A DNA stretch of 45,417 nucleotides from a virus. Of this stretch, positions 36,715 to 44,801 are shown in pieces. The stretch covers positions 1 through 45,417 of the IMG/VR virus record IMGVR_UViG_3300042876_000278. The stretch is one strand, 5' to 3'. Under the pieces are notes generated by a model, which did no database searches, was not told where the DNA came from, and was given only the letters and a program-made list of their open reading frames with translations. The translations under genes and the position numbers were made by a program. Position 1 is the stretch's first letter. Every line of letters starts with the position of its first letter.

Positions 36715-37911
36715 ATGAAATTCTCCAAAAATCCCCTTGCGTGGGCATTTTCCCTCGCATTCGTTCTCTACGTTGTCCTGACCGGTGATGCGGACGGCAG
36801 CGTGTTGATCCTGGCAACTTCCCCTTTTGTGGACCTTGCCGGTGCCTGTGCGCAGATTACGCGCCAACTTTCCGACCTGACCAAGCAAAACACCCCTTTC
36901 GGCCTCTCGCGCCGGACCGGTGCGCTTGACCTGGTTCTTTCCCCGGATAACGGATCGATCAAACTTGACCTGACCAATACCCAAATGGGTAAGAAGTACG
37001 TCAAGACCAAACTCCACTACAAGACCCGCACCAAGTCCTGCGAATGGCTCACGGATGCCAACGTGCCGAGCGTCTGCGATCAGGGCGACGAGCCGGAGGA
37101 AAACAGCGTGACGGTAAACATCAACAAGCATTTTTCTTCGCCCCTGCGCTCGTTCTCCAATTCCAACATGGTGAACATCTGCCAGGACACCCAGCAGTTT
37201 GTCAATGAGTACATCCTCAACGACATGCGCGCCGGTCGCGAGAAGATTGATGAGTACATCCTCTCGCAAATCGACTCCAACGTGGGCCGGATCACCCACC
37301 AGGACGGCAGTGCCGACACCCCTCCCGGCGGTCACAAGATGAAGCGGATTCTCGGAACCGATGCCACCACTGGCACCCAGGTTCCCCTGTTCGCCAACTA
37401 CGCCGACGTGTTGCTGGATTACCAGTACAACCAATTCAACGGCGTGCCGATGCTCCTGGGCGACGGATACCTGCAAAAGTTCTTCATGCTCTCGAAATTC
37501 TCGTGTTGCAACGCCGACGGAGTGGCCTATGATTCGGCCATTGCCGAGGCTGGCGCGGCCTTCTATCTCGACCCGGCAGCTTCCACCTACTTCGGTGCGA
37601 ACAGCTTTGTCATGGTCGCCCCCAACACGGTCCACCTGATGTGGTTCAACGAAAACGCGAACGTGAACATCGATACCCCGCTGCGCCGGCAGATTGTGGT
37701 CAACGACCCGATTTACCCGTCCCTGAAGTGGGACCTGGATTTCGAGTACACCTGCGACAAGGTGTGGACCTACAAGATCAGCGCATGGGCTGACACGTTC
37801 TTCGCCATCCAGTCCGACGCCTTCGGCACGGACAACTCCCCGCAGACTTCCTGCGAGGACCAACTGGCCGGCGTGAATGGTATCTTCGGATACACGGCAA
37901 CCAACGCGTAA
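36715..37911 (+). CDS. Major capsid protein (probable), with hydrophobic N-terminus
   Basis: 398 residues, right for a capsid protein, following a scaffold-like gene and followed by connector-like genes. Beta-rich with INKHFSSPLRSFSNSNMVNI, RITHQDGSADTPPGGHKMKR and FVMVAPNTVHLMWFNENANV. The unusual part is the N-terminus: NPLAWAFSLAFVLYVVLTGD (about 6-25) reads like a signal peptide or membrane anchor. No later in-frame Met before residue 86, so this start is firm. An unprocessed capsid with such a segment, or its removal by a protease, are both possible. Confidence 0.65.
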   Translation: MKFSKNPLAWAFSLAFVLYVVLTGDADGSVLILATSPFVDLAGACAQITRQLSDLTKQNTPFGLSRRTGALDLVLSPDNGSIKLDLTNTQMGKKYVKTKLHYKTRTKSCEWLTDANVPSVCDQGDEPEENSVTVNINKHFSSPLRSFSNSNMVNICQDTQQFVNEYILNDMRAGREKIDEYILSQIDSNVGRITHQDGSADTPPGGHKMKRILGTDATTGTQVPLFANYADVLLDYQYNQFNGVPMLLGDGYLQKFFMLSKFSCCNADGVAYDSAIAEAGAAFYLDPAASTYFGANSFVMVAPNTVHLMWFNENANVNIDTPLRRQIVVNDPIYPSLKWDLDFEYTCDKVWTYKISAWADTFFAIQSDAFGTDNSPQTSCEDQLAGVNGIFGYTATNA

Positions 37912-37913
37912 GC

Positions 37914-38849
37914 ATGAGTTTTAGCGGATACATCACCGCTTCAACCGATACACCCTCCAAGTCCGGCCTTTACTTTACGGACTTGGCGGGTTGTACCGTT
38001 TCTTTGCTCGATGACCTGACCAAAGAGGACCACGACGATTGGGAGGACTGTTTCGACTACCTCTATAAGACTGCCCAGCGAAACCTGCGCATCGACATGC
38101 AACGCGCGCTGGCTAACCGGTTCCACATCGACAAGAAGCTGATTACCCGCGAAACATCCGAGTTTAAAGACGACTACAATGGGTATTCCGGGCTCGCTGG
38201 CGTTAAAATCCAGGTTGCCCTACCCAAGTATGCCCGCCTGCAAATTCTCTCAATAGGGGTCAATTCTGCGACAACCGGGGCCGTTTCTTTCTACGTCTAC
38301 AAGGAAGACACAACCGGGGACTTGCTTTCCACCATTTCAGCGACTCTTACCGGCGGAAAACAGACCGTCGAGGTATTCGAGGAGTTTGAGGAGGAGGAAA
38401 TCATGGTAGCCTACAATGCGACCACTGTTTCGCTGAAAGAAACCCAAAACCGGTATTATGATTCAGACAGTGTAACCACCGACAAAAACTGCGAATTTGA
38501 CTGCGGCAACGGTGACCCCGGCCTGGTTATCCAGGTCAACGGCGGGGGACTCAATGTGAAGTTCATCCTATACTGCTCGATTGAAAAGTTCATCCTGGAA
38601 AACCTTCCATTGTTTCAATTCGCGCTTCTCTACCGTTTGGGCGTGGACACGATGAAAGAACGGCTGACCACCCAAAGGGTCAACTTAACGACGGTATTGA
38701 CCGAGGAACGGGCAAAGGAACTTATGACAGTCCATAATGAGGACTACAAGGCGGCTCTTGACGCGGCTACCATGTCAATCAAGATGACCGAGGACCCGAT
38801 TTGTTTTATGTGTAAAAAGACAGTTTCAGCAAAAGTTAATTTACCTTAA
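37914..38849 (+). CDS. Head/connector structural protein, 311 aa
   Basis: Follows the capsid gene with a 2-base gap. Beta-rich with LKETQNRYYDSDSVTTDKNC, CGNGDPGLVIQVNGGGLNVK and IEKFILENLPLFQFALLYRL. The N-terminal 90 residues are mostly helical (KTAQRNLRIDMQRALANRFH). Ends with an ICFMCKKTV Cys pair. Not recognised precisely; position fits a head-tail connector or capsid accessory protein. Confidence 0.55.
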   Translation: MSFSGYITASTDTPSKSGLYFTDLAGCTVSLLDDLTKEDHDDWEDCFDYLYKTAQRNLRIDMQRALANRFHIDKKLITRETSEFKDDYNGYSGLAGVKIQVALPKYARLQILSIGVNSATTGAVSFYVYKEDTTGDLLSTISATLTGGKQTVEVFEEFEEEEIMVAYNATTVSLKETQNRYYDSDSVTTDKNCEFDCGNGDPGLVIQVNGGGLNVKFILYCSIEKFILENLPLFQFALLYRLGVDTMKERLTTQRVNLTTVLTEERAKELMTVHNEDYKAALDAATMSIKMTEDPICFMCKKTVSAKVNLP

Positions 38850-38863
38850 AAACCAAAACAATT

Positions 38864-39037
38864 ATGGCAGGAAAAGTAGGAGCACCGTACGGCAACAAGA
38901 ACGCCGCAGGTAAAAGAGGGGGGGGATTGAAATTCGCCCCTGGAAAAATTCATTATGACTCGCCAAAATTCCAAGCTGCCGCAAGAAGGCAACAACGGGC
39001 GGGGTCTAAAACGGCATACGTAATCAAATTCAAATGA
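38864..39037 (+). CDS. Small basic protein with GAPYGNKNAAGK motif, 57 aa
   Basis: MAGKVGAPYGNKNAAGKRGG then a basic, Ala/Gln/Arg-rich helix (FQAAARRQQRAGSKTAY). GAP.GNKNA.GK is a widespread short motif in phage proteins (HTH and packaging related). The high charge suggests nucleic-acid binding. Its stop overlaps a 14-codon frame. Confidence 0.55.
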   Translation: MAGKVGAPYGNKNAAGKRGGGLKFAPGKIHYDSPKFQAAARRQQRAGSKTAYVIKFK

Positions 39038-39078
39038 AAAAAGGAAAAGGATGTAAAGGCTGCCGGGGCGGCAAGTAA
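39034..39078 (+). CDS. Micro-ORF, 14 aa, CKGC motif
   Basis: ATGA overlap with the previous stop, reading MKKGKGCKGCRGGK then TAA, followed by one base and the next ATG. It is in the place where a gene would be expected in this overlap-linked operon. Lys/Gly/Cys only, with C-K-G-C. It could be a real micropeptide or merely a coupling device keeping ribosomes on the message. Confidence 0.4.
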   Translation: MKKGKGCKGCRGGK

Positions 39079-39079
39079 T

Positions 39080-39562
39080 ATGGTCACAGGATACGAGGTA
39101 TTGATCGCAGACATAAACCGCGTCCTTCAAAACGAGCGCGTGTTGATTGCTGCGGCAAATTCGGTCCTGGCGGCTCAGAAAGACAGGATTTTCAACAAAG
39201 GGGACGCCACCAACGGATCGAAAATCGGCCAGTATTCAACCAAGCCAATTTCGATTTCGCGCCGGCGGCAGGCCAGGCAGACCGGGAAAACTAGGTTCAC
39301 CGGCGGTTACCGGGAGTACAAAAGCCTGACCGGGAAAGAGGCTTCCTTCGTGAACCTCCAGGACACGGGGCAGATGATGATGGACCTGGGGACTACGATT
39401 GTCGGACGCGGGGAGGTTGGGATCGGATTTTCAAACCAGTTCAATGCCGACAAAAGCTACTGGGCCGAAGAAAAGTATAAAAAGGAGATTTTCTTCACTT
39501 CAGATAAGGAAGACGATCTATTCGACAGGGTGATTCAGTTTGAATTAGACAGACAGTTATGA
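39080..39562 (+). CDS. Tail-completion/virion morphogenesis-like protein, 160 aa
   Basis: ADINRVLQNERVLIAAANSV then LAAQKDRIFNKGDATNGSKI and GQYSTKPISISRRRQARQTG; later YREYKSLTGKEASFVNLQDT then GQMMMDLG. This is the pattern of gp10-like head-tail joining proteins in Bacteroidetes phages: helical N-term, a conserved 'iF..G...nG..ig.Ys', and 'vnl..tG.m..dl'. Would help close the head or tail interface. Sits between connectors and terminator-like genes. Confidence 0.65.
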   Translation: MVTGYEVLIADINRVLQNERVLIAAANSVLAAQKDRIFNKGDATNGSKIGQYSTKPISISRRRQARQTGKTRFTGGYREYKSLTGKEASFVNLQDTGQMMMDLGTTIVGRGEVGIGFSNQFNADKSYWAEEKYKKEIFFTSDKEDDLFDRVIQFELDRQL

Positions 39563-39876
39563 TAATCGTACACAGGGGCGAAACGCTCACATCAACGGCC
39601 ACAGAGGACGAGGTCCTTTTCGTTGAGGTTAACGAAAACGGTGATGTTGTCCCAGTTGGCCGGGAAACGATCATGTTCGAGATGTTGAGCGGCACGGTAC
39701 AGGTTGCCGTCGGAAAATCGGTCAACACGAGCAAAGCCACATCCCACTCGACAACGGTTGCACCCAAATTTGTCCTTACCATCAAAAACGCTGGCTATGC
39801 AGTCGGGGGACCACAGGAAGGAAACAGGACAAATCTTCGGGTTGTTGGTGTTGGAACAATTGACTGCAATTGGTAG
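39559..39876 (+). CDS. Beta-rich small structural protein, 105 aa
   Basis: Short beta strands throughout (EVLFVEVNENGDVVPVGRET, TVQVAVGKSVNTS, VLTIKNAGYAVGGP). No membrane segment or motif. Likely a capsid or tail decoration protein, by position between tail-completion and terminator-like genes. Overlaps neighbours by a few bases. Confidence 0.55.
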   Translation: MIIVHRGETLTSTATEDEVLFVEVNENGDVVPVGRETIMFEMLSGTVQVAVGKSVNTSKATSHSTTVAPKFVLTIKNAGYAVGGPQEGNRTNLRVVGVGTIDCNW

Positions 39877-40379
39877 ACCTGATCGAATATATCGACAACT
39901 CGATCAAGAACTGCGTGACCGAATCGAAGCAGTTTGGGCTCTGCCATTTACTGCAAGGTGACAACGAGACTTTCCCAGCCACTATCGAGACCAACGCCAA
40001 AAAGGCGGTTCCGGATGACAGGTATCTGGTTGTGACCTATCACCGTTATCTGAACGGAAACATCGACCCGCGCGAAGATTTGTCCTTCGGTACGCGCATC
40101 ACTGGCCAGAATAATCAGCGTATGCGGATGGTTGTCTTTGTGAGGATCGACCAGGGCGAGACCAAGATCGACGACATCATCAACGCGATGCCGGATAACT
40201 TCGAGGTAACCGATTACCAGTTTTGCAATGTGTCTCGCAATATCTCGCTGATCCGTGACCGGGATTCTGTTTGGACTGCGGAGTTTTCGCAAGCCTATAA
40301 AGACCGGTATCAAAAGAAATGGAACGTGTACGCCGTAGAATACGACCTTCAATACATCAAGTGTAATGTCTGCGTTTAA
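39870..40379 (+). CDS. Tail terminator-like protein, 169 aa
   Basis: TTG start overlapping the preceding stop by 7 bases (TTG GTA GAC CTG). Alpha/beta protein: VDLIEYIDNSIKNCVTESKQ, DRYLVVTYHRYLNG, NQRMRMVVFVRIDQGETKID, then DIINAMPDNFEVTDYQF. Size and location (before the spike) match gpU-like tail terminators of siphoviruses. Assigned by context, not by motif. Confidence 0.5.
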   Translation: MVDLIEYIDNSIKNCVTESKQFGLCHLLQGDNETFPATIETNAKKAVPDDRYLVVTYHRYLNGNIDPREDLSFGTRITGQNNQRMRMVVFVRIDQGETKIDDIINAMPDNFEVTDYQFCNVSRNISLIRDRDSVWTAEFSQAYKDRYQKKWNVYAVEYDLQYIKCNVCV

Positions 40380-40725
40380 AACATACAAAGGCGGTCGCCT
40401 GGATTTGGAACACTATCGGGGGATGACGATTTCATCCTACGCGATAGACGTTTACAATGACGACGACACGGATTTCGACCTGGACACTTACGACGACATC
40501 TACTACAAGGTGTTTGAAAAGATTCACGGTACGGAAGTTTTGAGCGGGCACCTTTACGATGGTCGTGTCGGTGTTGACTCTCCGGCGGGGAATACGCTTT
40601 ACCTCAATTTTACCGATGAACTCATGACGCTCCGCCCGAAAGAGTACTGGCATGAATGCTATGGAACTCGCGGGAATGGCGCGGTCAAGGAATTGATTTT
40701 TCAAGGAGCAAGCCCTGTGATATGA
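40366..40725 (+). CDS. Acidic small protein before the tail spike, 119 aa
   Basis: Acidic, beta-rich: TISSYAIDVYNDDDTDFDLD then DTYDDIYYKVFEKIHGTEVL and SPAGNTLYLNFTDELMTLRP. Resembles small baseplate or fibre-associated proteins of Bacteroidetes phages. Its stop overlaps the spike start (ATGA). Role not established. Confidence 0.55.
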   Translation: MSAFKTYKGGRLDLEHYRGMTISSYAIDVYNDDDTDFDLDTYDDIYYKVFEKIHGTEVLSGHLYDGRVGVDSPAGNTLYLNFTDELMTLRPKEYWHECYGTRGNGAVKELIFQGASPVI

Positions 40726-43145
40726 CTCGCGTAACGGTAAGAACACGAAACCCAAGCGTCCAAACGGAGAATCCAGGCTCTTCCGTTTCCGCCGCCACCC
40801 AATCGGAGGTAAACGCGGGGACGGAGACGGCTAAATATGTTTCTCCTGCGACTTTACAGGGACGGGTAGATACAGACGGGACTTTAGCGGCTAACTCAGA
40901 CGTAAAAATCCCCTCACAGAAAGCGGTTAAGACTTATGTCGATGCTAACGGTGGAGGCGGTGTTTCAACCATAACAGAAAAAAAACAATACTATCGTGGT
41001 GAGTTTAGGATTAACAGACTTATAAATACTTCCACCGGGGCCACCTCATCAAACACAACGTATGACACTACTGATTATATAGAAATTGAACCGGGAACAG
41101 AAATAACTATAAGGCTTAATACTGGTGGTAGTTTTACTTGCTATGGCTGGACATATACGTCTGCGCTCATAGCAATAAGCGAGATCAGATCAAATTCATT
41201 AATAGGGACTTCGGTAACTACTTATTCATTTACAACTCCTGCCAATGCAAAATATATCCAAATTTACTGCCGATATGGAGGAACTGGCTCTATCAGCTCA
41301 GTTGGTTTCCGTCCTAATCTTGTAATTGAGAGGTCTTCAGAAAGCACACATAATGCAATTATAAAGCCAGAGGATTATTCAGGTACTGATCTTTCAAAAA
41401 TACAGCAAGCTATTGACGCGGCCAGGTGGACAAGTGCAATAGTCGAGCTAAATGATTACTATGAAATAAGTGGGGCAATTATAGTTTATAGCGGCACAAG
41501 ATTAAAAATAAATGGAAGAGTAAAGGCGGCTGTCGGATTCAGAGACAACTTCATTAGAAATGAGGCCGTAGCTGACCCAATCAATATATTCACAAGAGGG
41601 AATAAATACATTGAGATATTTGGCTCCGGCTCTATTGAGGGGAGCGATGAAAACTGGGGATCAGATAACCCCGCCGATGTGGGCACTTACAGATGGAAGT
41701 CAATAGGCATATTTTTGGCAAATGTCGAGTTTTTTAAAATTGACGGGCTGAGGCTTGTTTCGACGCCAAGTTGGGGCATATCTGTTGAACAATGTAGATA
41801 TGGACTTATAACCAATTTGACTTATAACCAGGATGGAAGGCAAAATAACCAAGACGGAATAAATATAAGAAGGGGATCGCATCACATTTCTGTAAGGAAT
41901 ATATACGGGACTACATATGATGATGTGGTTGCCATGACAAATCTGGAGCTTTCCCCGACTATAAATATTCTTGGCAGCACTATTTACGAACCCTATTCAA
42001 CTGAATTAACAATTCATAACATTGTTGTTGAGAATATACATACTTTAGTTGAGTACAAATTTTCACTTTCTCCTCCATTATACGGAGGTGGTGTTTTGGT
42101 TCTTTGCGAGGATGGGTTGAAGTGTCGGGATATTTCAATAAGGAATATTACCAATGAATACGCCCACGTCTATATTGGTTTCCATACATATCAATATTGG
42201 GTCACCACTCAATGCGCTTTAGGTGACATGACAAATATAAATGTCACAGATTGCAATTCTGCCGTTTACATAAGGAGACCTATATCTGGTTGTAGTTTTA
42301 TTAACTGCAAGACATTTGACCAAACTGTAATAAATAAGTCTGTTGCAATTCCATTAACAAGCACTAATGTATTAAGGAAATACCCGGATAACAACTTTGA
42401 GTATTTTACTTCGGTTGATACGCTTGACCCAACAACGATTTCAAACTGCTTAATGTGGTTTGATGCCGCCGATTCCTCAAGCCTTACTTACGATGGAAGC
42501 AATAATATAAGTCAATGGAACGACAAGAGTGGCAATGCCCTTCACGTTACTGCATCTGGGAGTAATAGACCAACCTATTTGCCGCTTGGTGCAATAATGA
42601 GAAAGGGTGGGGTTCAGTTTAACGGAACTTCTCACGCTCTTAGGAGAGCAAAAATTGCAAATATGCAATCACAGTCCGGGTTAACTGTCTTTATGGTTGG
42701 AGGCAATCAGGGTTCCCAAAAGGGCGGCGGGCTTTTGTTTCATGGTTATGATACTACAAATAGGACTGTTGTAACAAACAACTACGAGGTTGATACACTT
42801 TCATACGGGATTTTATCTGCGGGCACATCTGCACAGGGTACTTTCTCTTTAGGGCAATTAACGCTTCAAAGAACAGATATTGTTTTTGATGGTTCATTAA
42901 GTGGCAACTCTAATAGGTTGAAAATGTGGGTTAATGGACTTCAAAGGACATTAACATTTACGGGCACAATACCGGCTACTACCGAAAGTCATGCAAGTAG
43001 TGTATTTGCTTTGGGTGTATTGGATTTTTCGAGTCCGGTATATATAGCGGGAACTGCCTGCGAAATCATTGTCTATAATAGGGCGTTGACTTCAAATGAA
43101 GTATCACAGGTTCAGGCGTATTTAAGTGCTAAATGGGCGTGTTAA
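40722..43145 (+). CDS. Tail spike: parallel beta-helix with LamG-like C-terminus, 807 aa
   Basis: Start at 40722 (MTRVTVRTRNPSVQTENPGS). Residues about 25-75 hold a virion-attachment segment with TLAANSDVKIPSQKAVKTYV, shared with the fibre-like protein at 30653. From about 230 to 560 the sequence is a parallel beta-helix: DLSKIQQAIDAARWTSAIVE, YIEIFGSGSIEG, IGIFLANVEFFKIDGLRLVS, ISVEQCRYGLITNLTYNQDG, DGINIRRGSHHISVRNIYGT. It is typical of polysaccharide-degrading spikes. The C-terminal 220 residues (SNCLMWFDAADSSSLTYDGS, LTVFMVGGNQ, AGTACEIIVYNRALTSNEVS) form a LamG/ConA-like domain. The gene is markedly AT-rich, suggesting separate acquisition. Likely the host-recognition depolymerase. Confidence 0.75.
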   Translation: MTRVTVRTRNPSVQTENPGSSVSAATQSEVNAGTETAKYVSPATLQGRVDTDGTLAANSDVKIPSQKAVKTYVDANGGGGVSTITEKKQYYRGEFRINRLINTSTGATSSNTTYDTTDYIEIEPGTEITIRLNTGGSFTCYGWTYTSALIAISEIRSNSLIGTSVTTYSFTTPANAKYIQIYCRYGGTGSISSVGFRPNLVIERSSESTHNAIIKPEDYSGTDLSKIQQAIDAARWTSAIVELNDYYEISGAIIVYSGTRLKINGRVKAAVGFRDNFIRNEAVADPINIFTRGNKYIEIFGSGSIEGSDENWGSDNPADVGTYRWKSIGIFLANVEFFKIDGLRLVSTPSWGISVEQCRYGLITNLTYNQDGRQNNQDGINIRRGSHHISVRNIYGTTYDDVVAMTNLELSPTINILGSTIYEPYSTELTIHNIVVENIHTLVEYKFSLSPPLYGGGVLVLCEDGLKCRDISIRNITNEYAHVYIGFHTYQYWVTTQCALGDMTNINVTDCNSAVYIRRPISGCSFINCKTFDQTVINKSVAIPLTSTNVLRKYPDNNFEYFTSVDTLDPTTISNCLMWFDAADSSSLTYDGSNNISQWNDKSGNALHVTASGSNRPTYLPLGAIMRKGGVQFNGTSHALRRAKIANMQSQSGLTVFMVGGNQGSQKGGGLLFHGYDTTNRTVVTNNYEVDTLSYGILSAGTSAQGTFSLGQLTLQRTDIVFDGSLSGNSNRLKMWVNGLQRTLTFTGTIPATTESHASSVFALGVLDFSSPVYIAGTACEIIVYNRALTSNEVSQVQAYLSAKWAC

Positions 43146-43146
43146 A

Positions 43147-43716
43147 ATGAATAAAAAGTTAATTGATTGGTGGGGGGTCTCTACTTCTGATTTGATTATT
43201 AGTGAAAACTTTGACAGGGTTAGTGCAGACATTTCGGGAGCATTACCTGTGCCAACTGGTATTTCTAACTGGGTGAAGTTATACGGGAACACGGGCATAA
43301 TTAGTACCACGCCAGGACAGGGAAAGAATACGTCAAGTAGTGCCGTTTATTCAACAGGTGCTGGCGTTAGAAATGTCGACATTAGTATCGTATGCTCAGT
43401 AATAACATCCAATTTATATATTCAATTTGCGGAAGCCGATATTAATAATAGATTTATAGCACGACTTAATAGTGGACAAATTGACCAGAGGTTAGGCGGT
43501 GTTTCAACCATTCCATTTGTCGGGAGCGGGAGTACTTCAAATGGGGATACTATGAGATTCGTCCTGAATGGTACTAGCCTGAAAATTTATAGAAACACAA
43601 CTCTATTAAATGACGCAGTTGTTAGTGCTTCTGTGAATGGGACAAACGTGGGTATTTTGTTTTTTCCCTTAGATACTACTGCAAGGGTGGATGATTTTAT
43701 TGTAAGAAGAGTATAA
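43147..43716 (+). CDS. ConA/lectin-like protein, 189 aa
   Basis: Start at the ATG at 43147 (MNKKLIDWWGVSTSDLIISE). Beta-rich with FDRVSADISGALPVPTGISN, VDISIVCSVITSNLYIQFAE, RFIARLNSGQIDQRLGG and TMRFVLNGTSLKIYRNTTLL, VDDFIVRRV. It follows the pattern of ConA/LamG-type jelly rolls that detect glycans. Like the spike it is AT-rich. Probably a second host-binding protein or a spike partner. Confidence 0.6.
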   Translation: MNKKLIDWWGVSTSDLIISENFDRVSADISGALPVPTGISNWVKLYGNTGIISTTPGQGKNTSSSAVYSTGAGVRNVDISIVCSVITSNLYIQFAEADINNRFIARLNSGQIDQRLGGVSTIPFVGSGSTSNGDTMRFVLNGTSLKIYRNTTLLNDAVVSASVNGTNVGILFFPLDTTARVDDFIVRRV

Positions 43717-43760
43717 TCCAATGGAACAAGTCCAGCAGGAACTAATAAGGAGTAACTAAC

Positions 43761-44006
43761 ATGGAACACGACGACAGCCAACTTCTCGCCCGTTTGGATG
43801 AGCGATCCGAAAACATGGAAAAGACGCTTAATGCCATCTTAGCTCAAACTAAAATAACTAATGGCAGGGTAACAGCCTTGGAGACTCAAGTCAATGAAAT
43901 AAAAACTTGGCGCGAGGTCTTACGGGGCCAATGGAAGCTGGTTATAGGAGCCGCCGGGGTGACGGGAGCCATTATTGCCTTTATCATTGACCACTTCCTG
44001 AAATGA
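43761..44006 (+). CDS. XhlA-like membrane-associated protein, 81 aa
   Basis: Soluble coiled coil at 1-55 (LLARLDERSENMEKTLNAIL, then ITNGRVTALETQVNEIKTWR), followed by one membrane segment (about 58-79, KLVIGAAGVTGAIIAFIIDH). This is the layout of XhlA/holin-accessory proteins. It directly precedes the endolysin (4-base overlap), so it belongs to the lysis cassette, perhaps as pinholin or antiholin. Confidence 0.65.
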   Translation: MEHDDSQLLARLDERSENMEKTLNAILAQTKITNGRVTALETQVNEIKTWREVLRGQWKLVIGAAGVTGAIIAFIIDHFLK

Positions 44007-44473
44007 ACCTAAGCCCACGGATATCCCTTTTAACGGCCACCAAGTCCGACACGGCTATCAGGTTGGGGATAGATAATACTCCCAATCAGGTACAATTAGA
44101 GAACATGACAAGGGTATCAGGTAAAGTAATTGAGCCTATTTTATCACGATACCCGATGGCGTTTGTTAGTTCTTTTTTCCGTTCTCCGGCCCTTAACAGG
44201 AAGATAGGCGGGGCTAAGAACTCACAGCACATGACTGGCGAGGCCGTTGACATTGATTCACCTGATAACAGGGCAAACCTGGATATCTTCAACTTCGCGA
44301 AAGAGTATTTGACTTTTGACCAGTTGATTTTGGAAGCCCCTGACGCTTCCGGCGTTCCTTCATGGGTGCATATCAGTTTGAAGGAGAAAGATAACCGGGG
44401 TCAGATATTGGTCTTTCTAGCGTCAACCAAAAAGTATCTACCCTTTGGGGAGTGGAGGCCAGGGATGGTATGA
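44003..44473 (+). CDS. Endolysin, peptidase M15-type (D-Ala-D-Ala carboxypeptidase-like)
   Basis: 156 residues. SSFFRSPALNRKIGGAKNSQ then HMTGEAVDIDSP at 56-87 carries the zinc ligands His76 and Asp83 of M15 peptidases (S-x-H-x-x-G-x-A-x-D). WVHISLKEKD (121-130) supplies His123. No signal peptide, so release needs the holin. Cuts peptidoglycan peptides at the end of infection. Neighbours on both sides are lysis genes. Confidence 0.85.
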   Translation: MNLSPRISLLTATKSDTAIRLGIDNTPNQVQLENMTRVSGKVIEPILSRYPMAFVSSFFRSPALNRKIGGAKNSQHMTGEAVDIDSPDNRANLDIFNFAKEYLTFDQLILEAPDASGVPSWVHISLKEKDNRGQILVFLASTKKYLPFGEWRPGMV

Positions 44474-44709
44474 AGATCGTTAGAGACACCCTAAAGAACC
44501 CCAAGACGGGAGAATGGAGCCGGAAGAATCTGACTTCGTTTACCTCTTTGATGTTCGCTATGGCTTACTCGGCTTATGGGATGGCCTTTGACAAGGAGGT
44601 ACACGAGTTTGTAGTTATCGGCTTCCTTTCGCTTGCGGGAGGGATGCTTGGGGTGAGTTCATGGGAGAAGTTGAACCTAAAAAAACCCACCGGATCGGGA
44701 GACGCTTAA
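44470..44709 (+). CDS. Holin-like protein with two membrane segments, 79 aa
   Basis: Start at 44470 in an ATGA overlap with the endolysin stop (MKIVRDTLKNPKTGEWSRKN). Hydrophobic segments: TSFTSLMFAMAYSAYGMAF (about 23-41) and FVVIGFLSLAGGMLGVSSW (48-66), with a short charged linker and tail. Two-span class II topology is common for holins. It would form the pores that release or trigger the endolysin. Confidence 0.65.
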   Translation: MKIVRDTLKNPKTGEWSRKNLTSFTSLMFAMAYSAYGMAFDKEVHEFVVIGFLSLAGGMLGVSSWEKLNLKKPTGSGDA

Positions 44710-44717
44710 AGCGACTC
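44699..44717. repeat. Imperfect dyad at the holin stop codon
   Basis: GAGACGCTTAAAGCGACTC is a 9-bp-arm dyad with one mismatch around a central A, and it includes the holin stop. It has no T-run and lies in the 92-base gap before the spanin gene. Could be a weak terminator or binding site. Confidence 0.3.
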
Positions 44718-44801
44718 TTGCACCGAGGGGCTCCCGCATTCAGAATAGAACGGATACGCCGCCACAGTCTGACCTTCTGAATTATAGGTAACGCAAACTT
44801 A

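Noticed and set aside
36706-37863. Long minus-strand open frame (385 codons) opposite the capsid gene
   Set aside because: It mirrors the codon bias of the plus-strand gene, has a repetitive Val/Gly/Arg/His-rich composition, no motif, and would oppose the late operon. It is a shadow frame.
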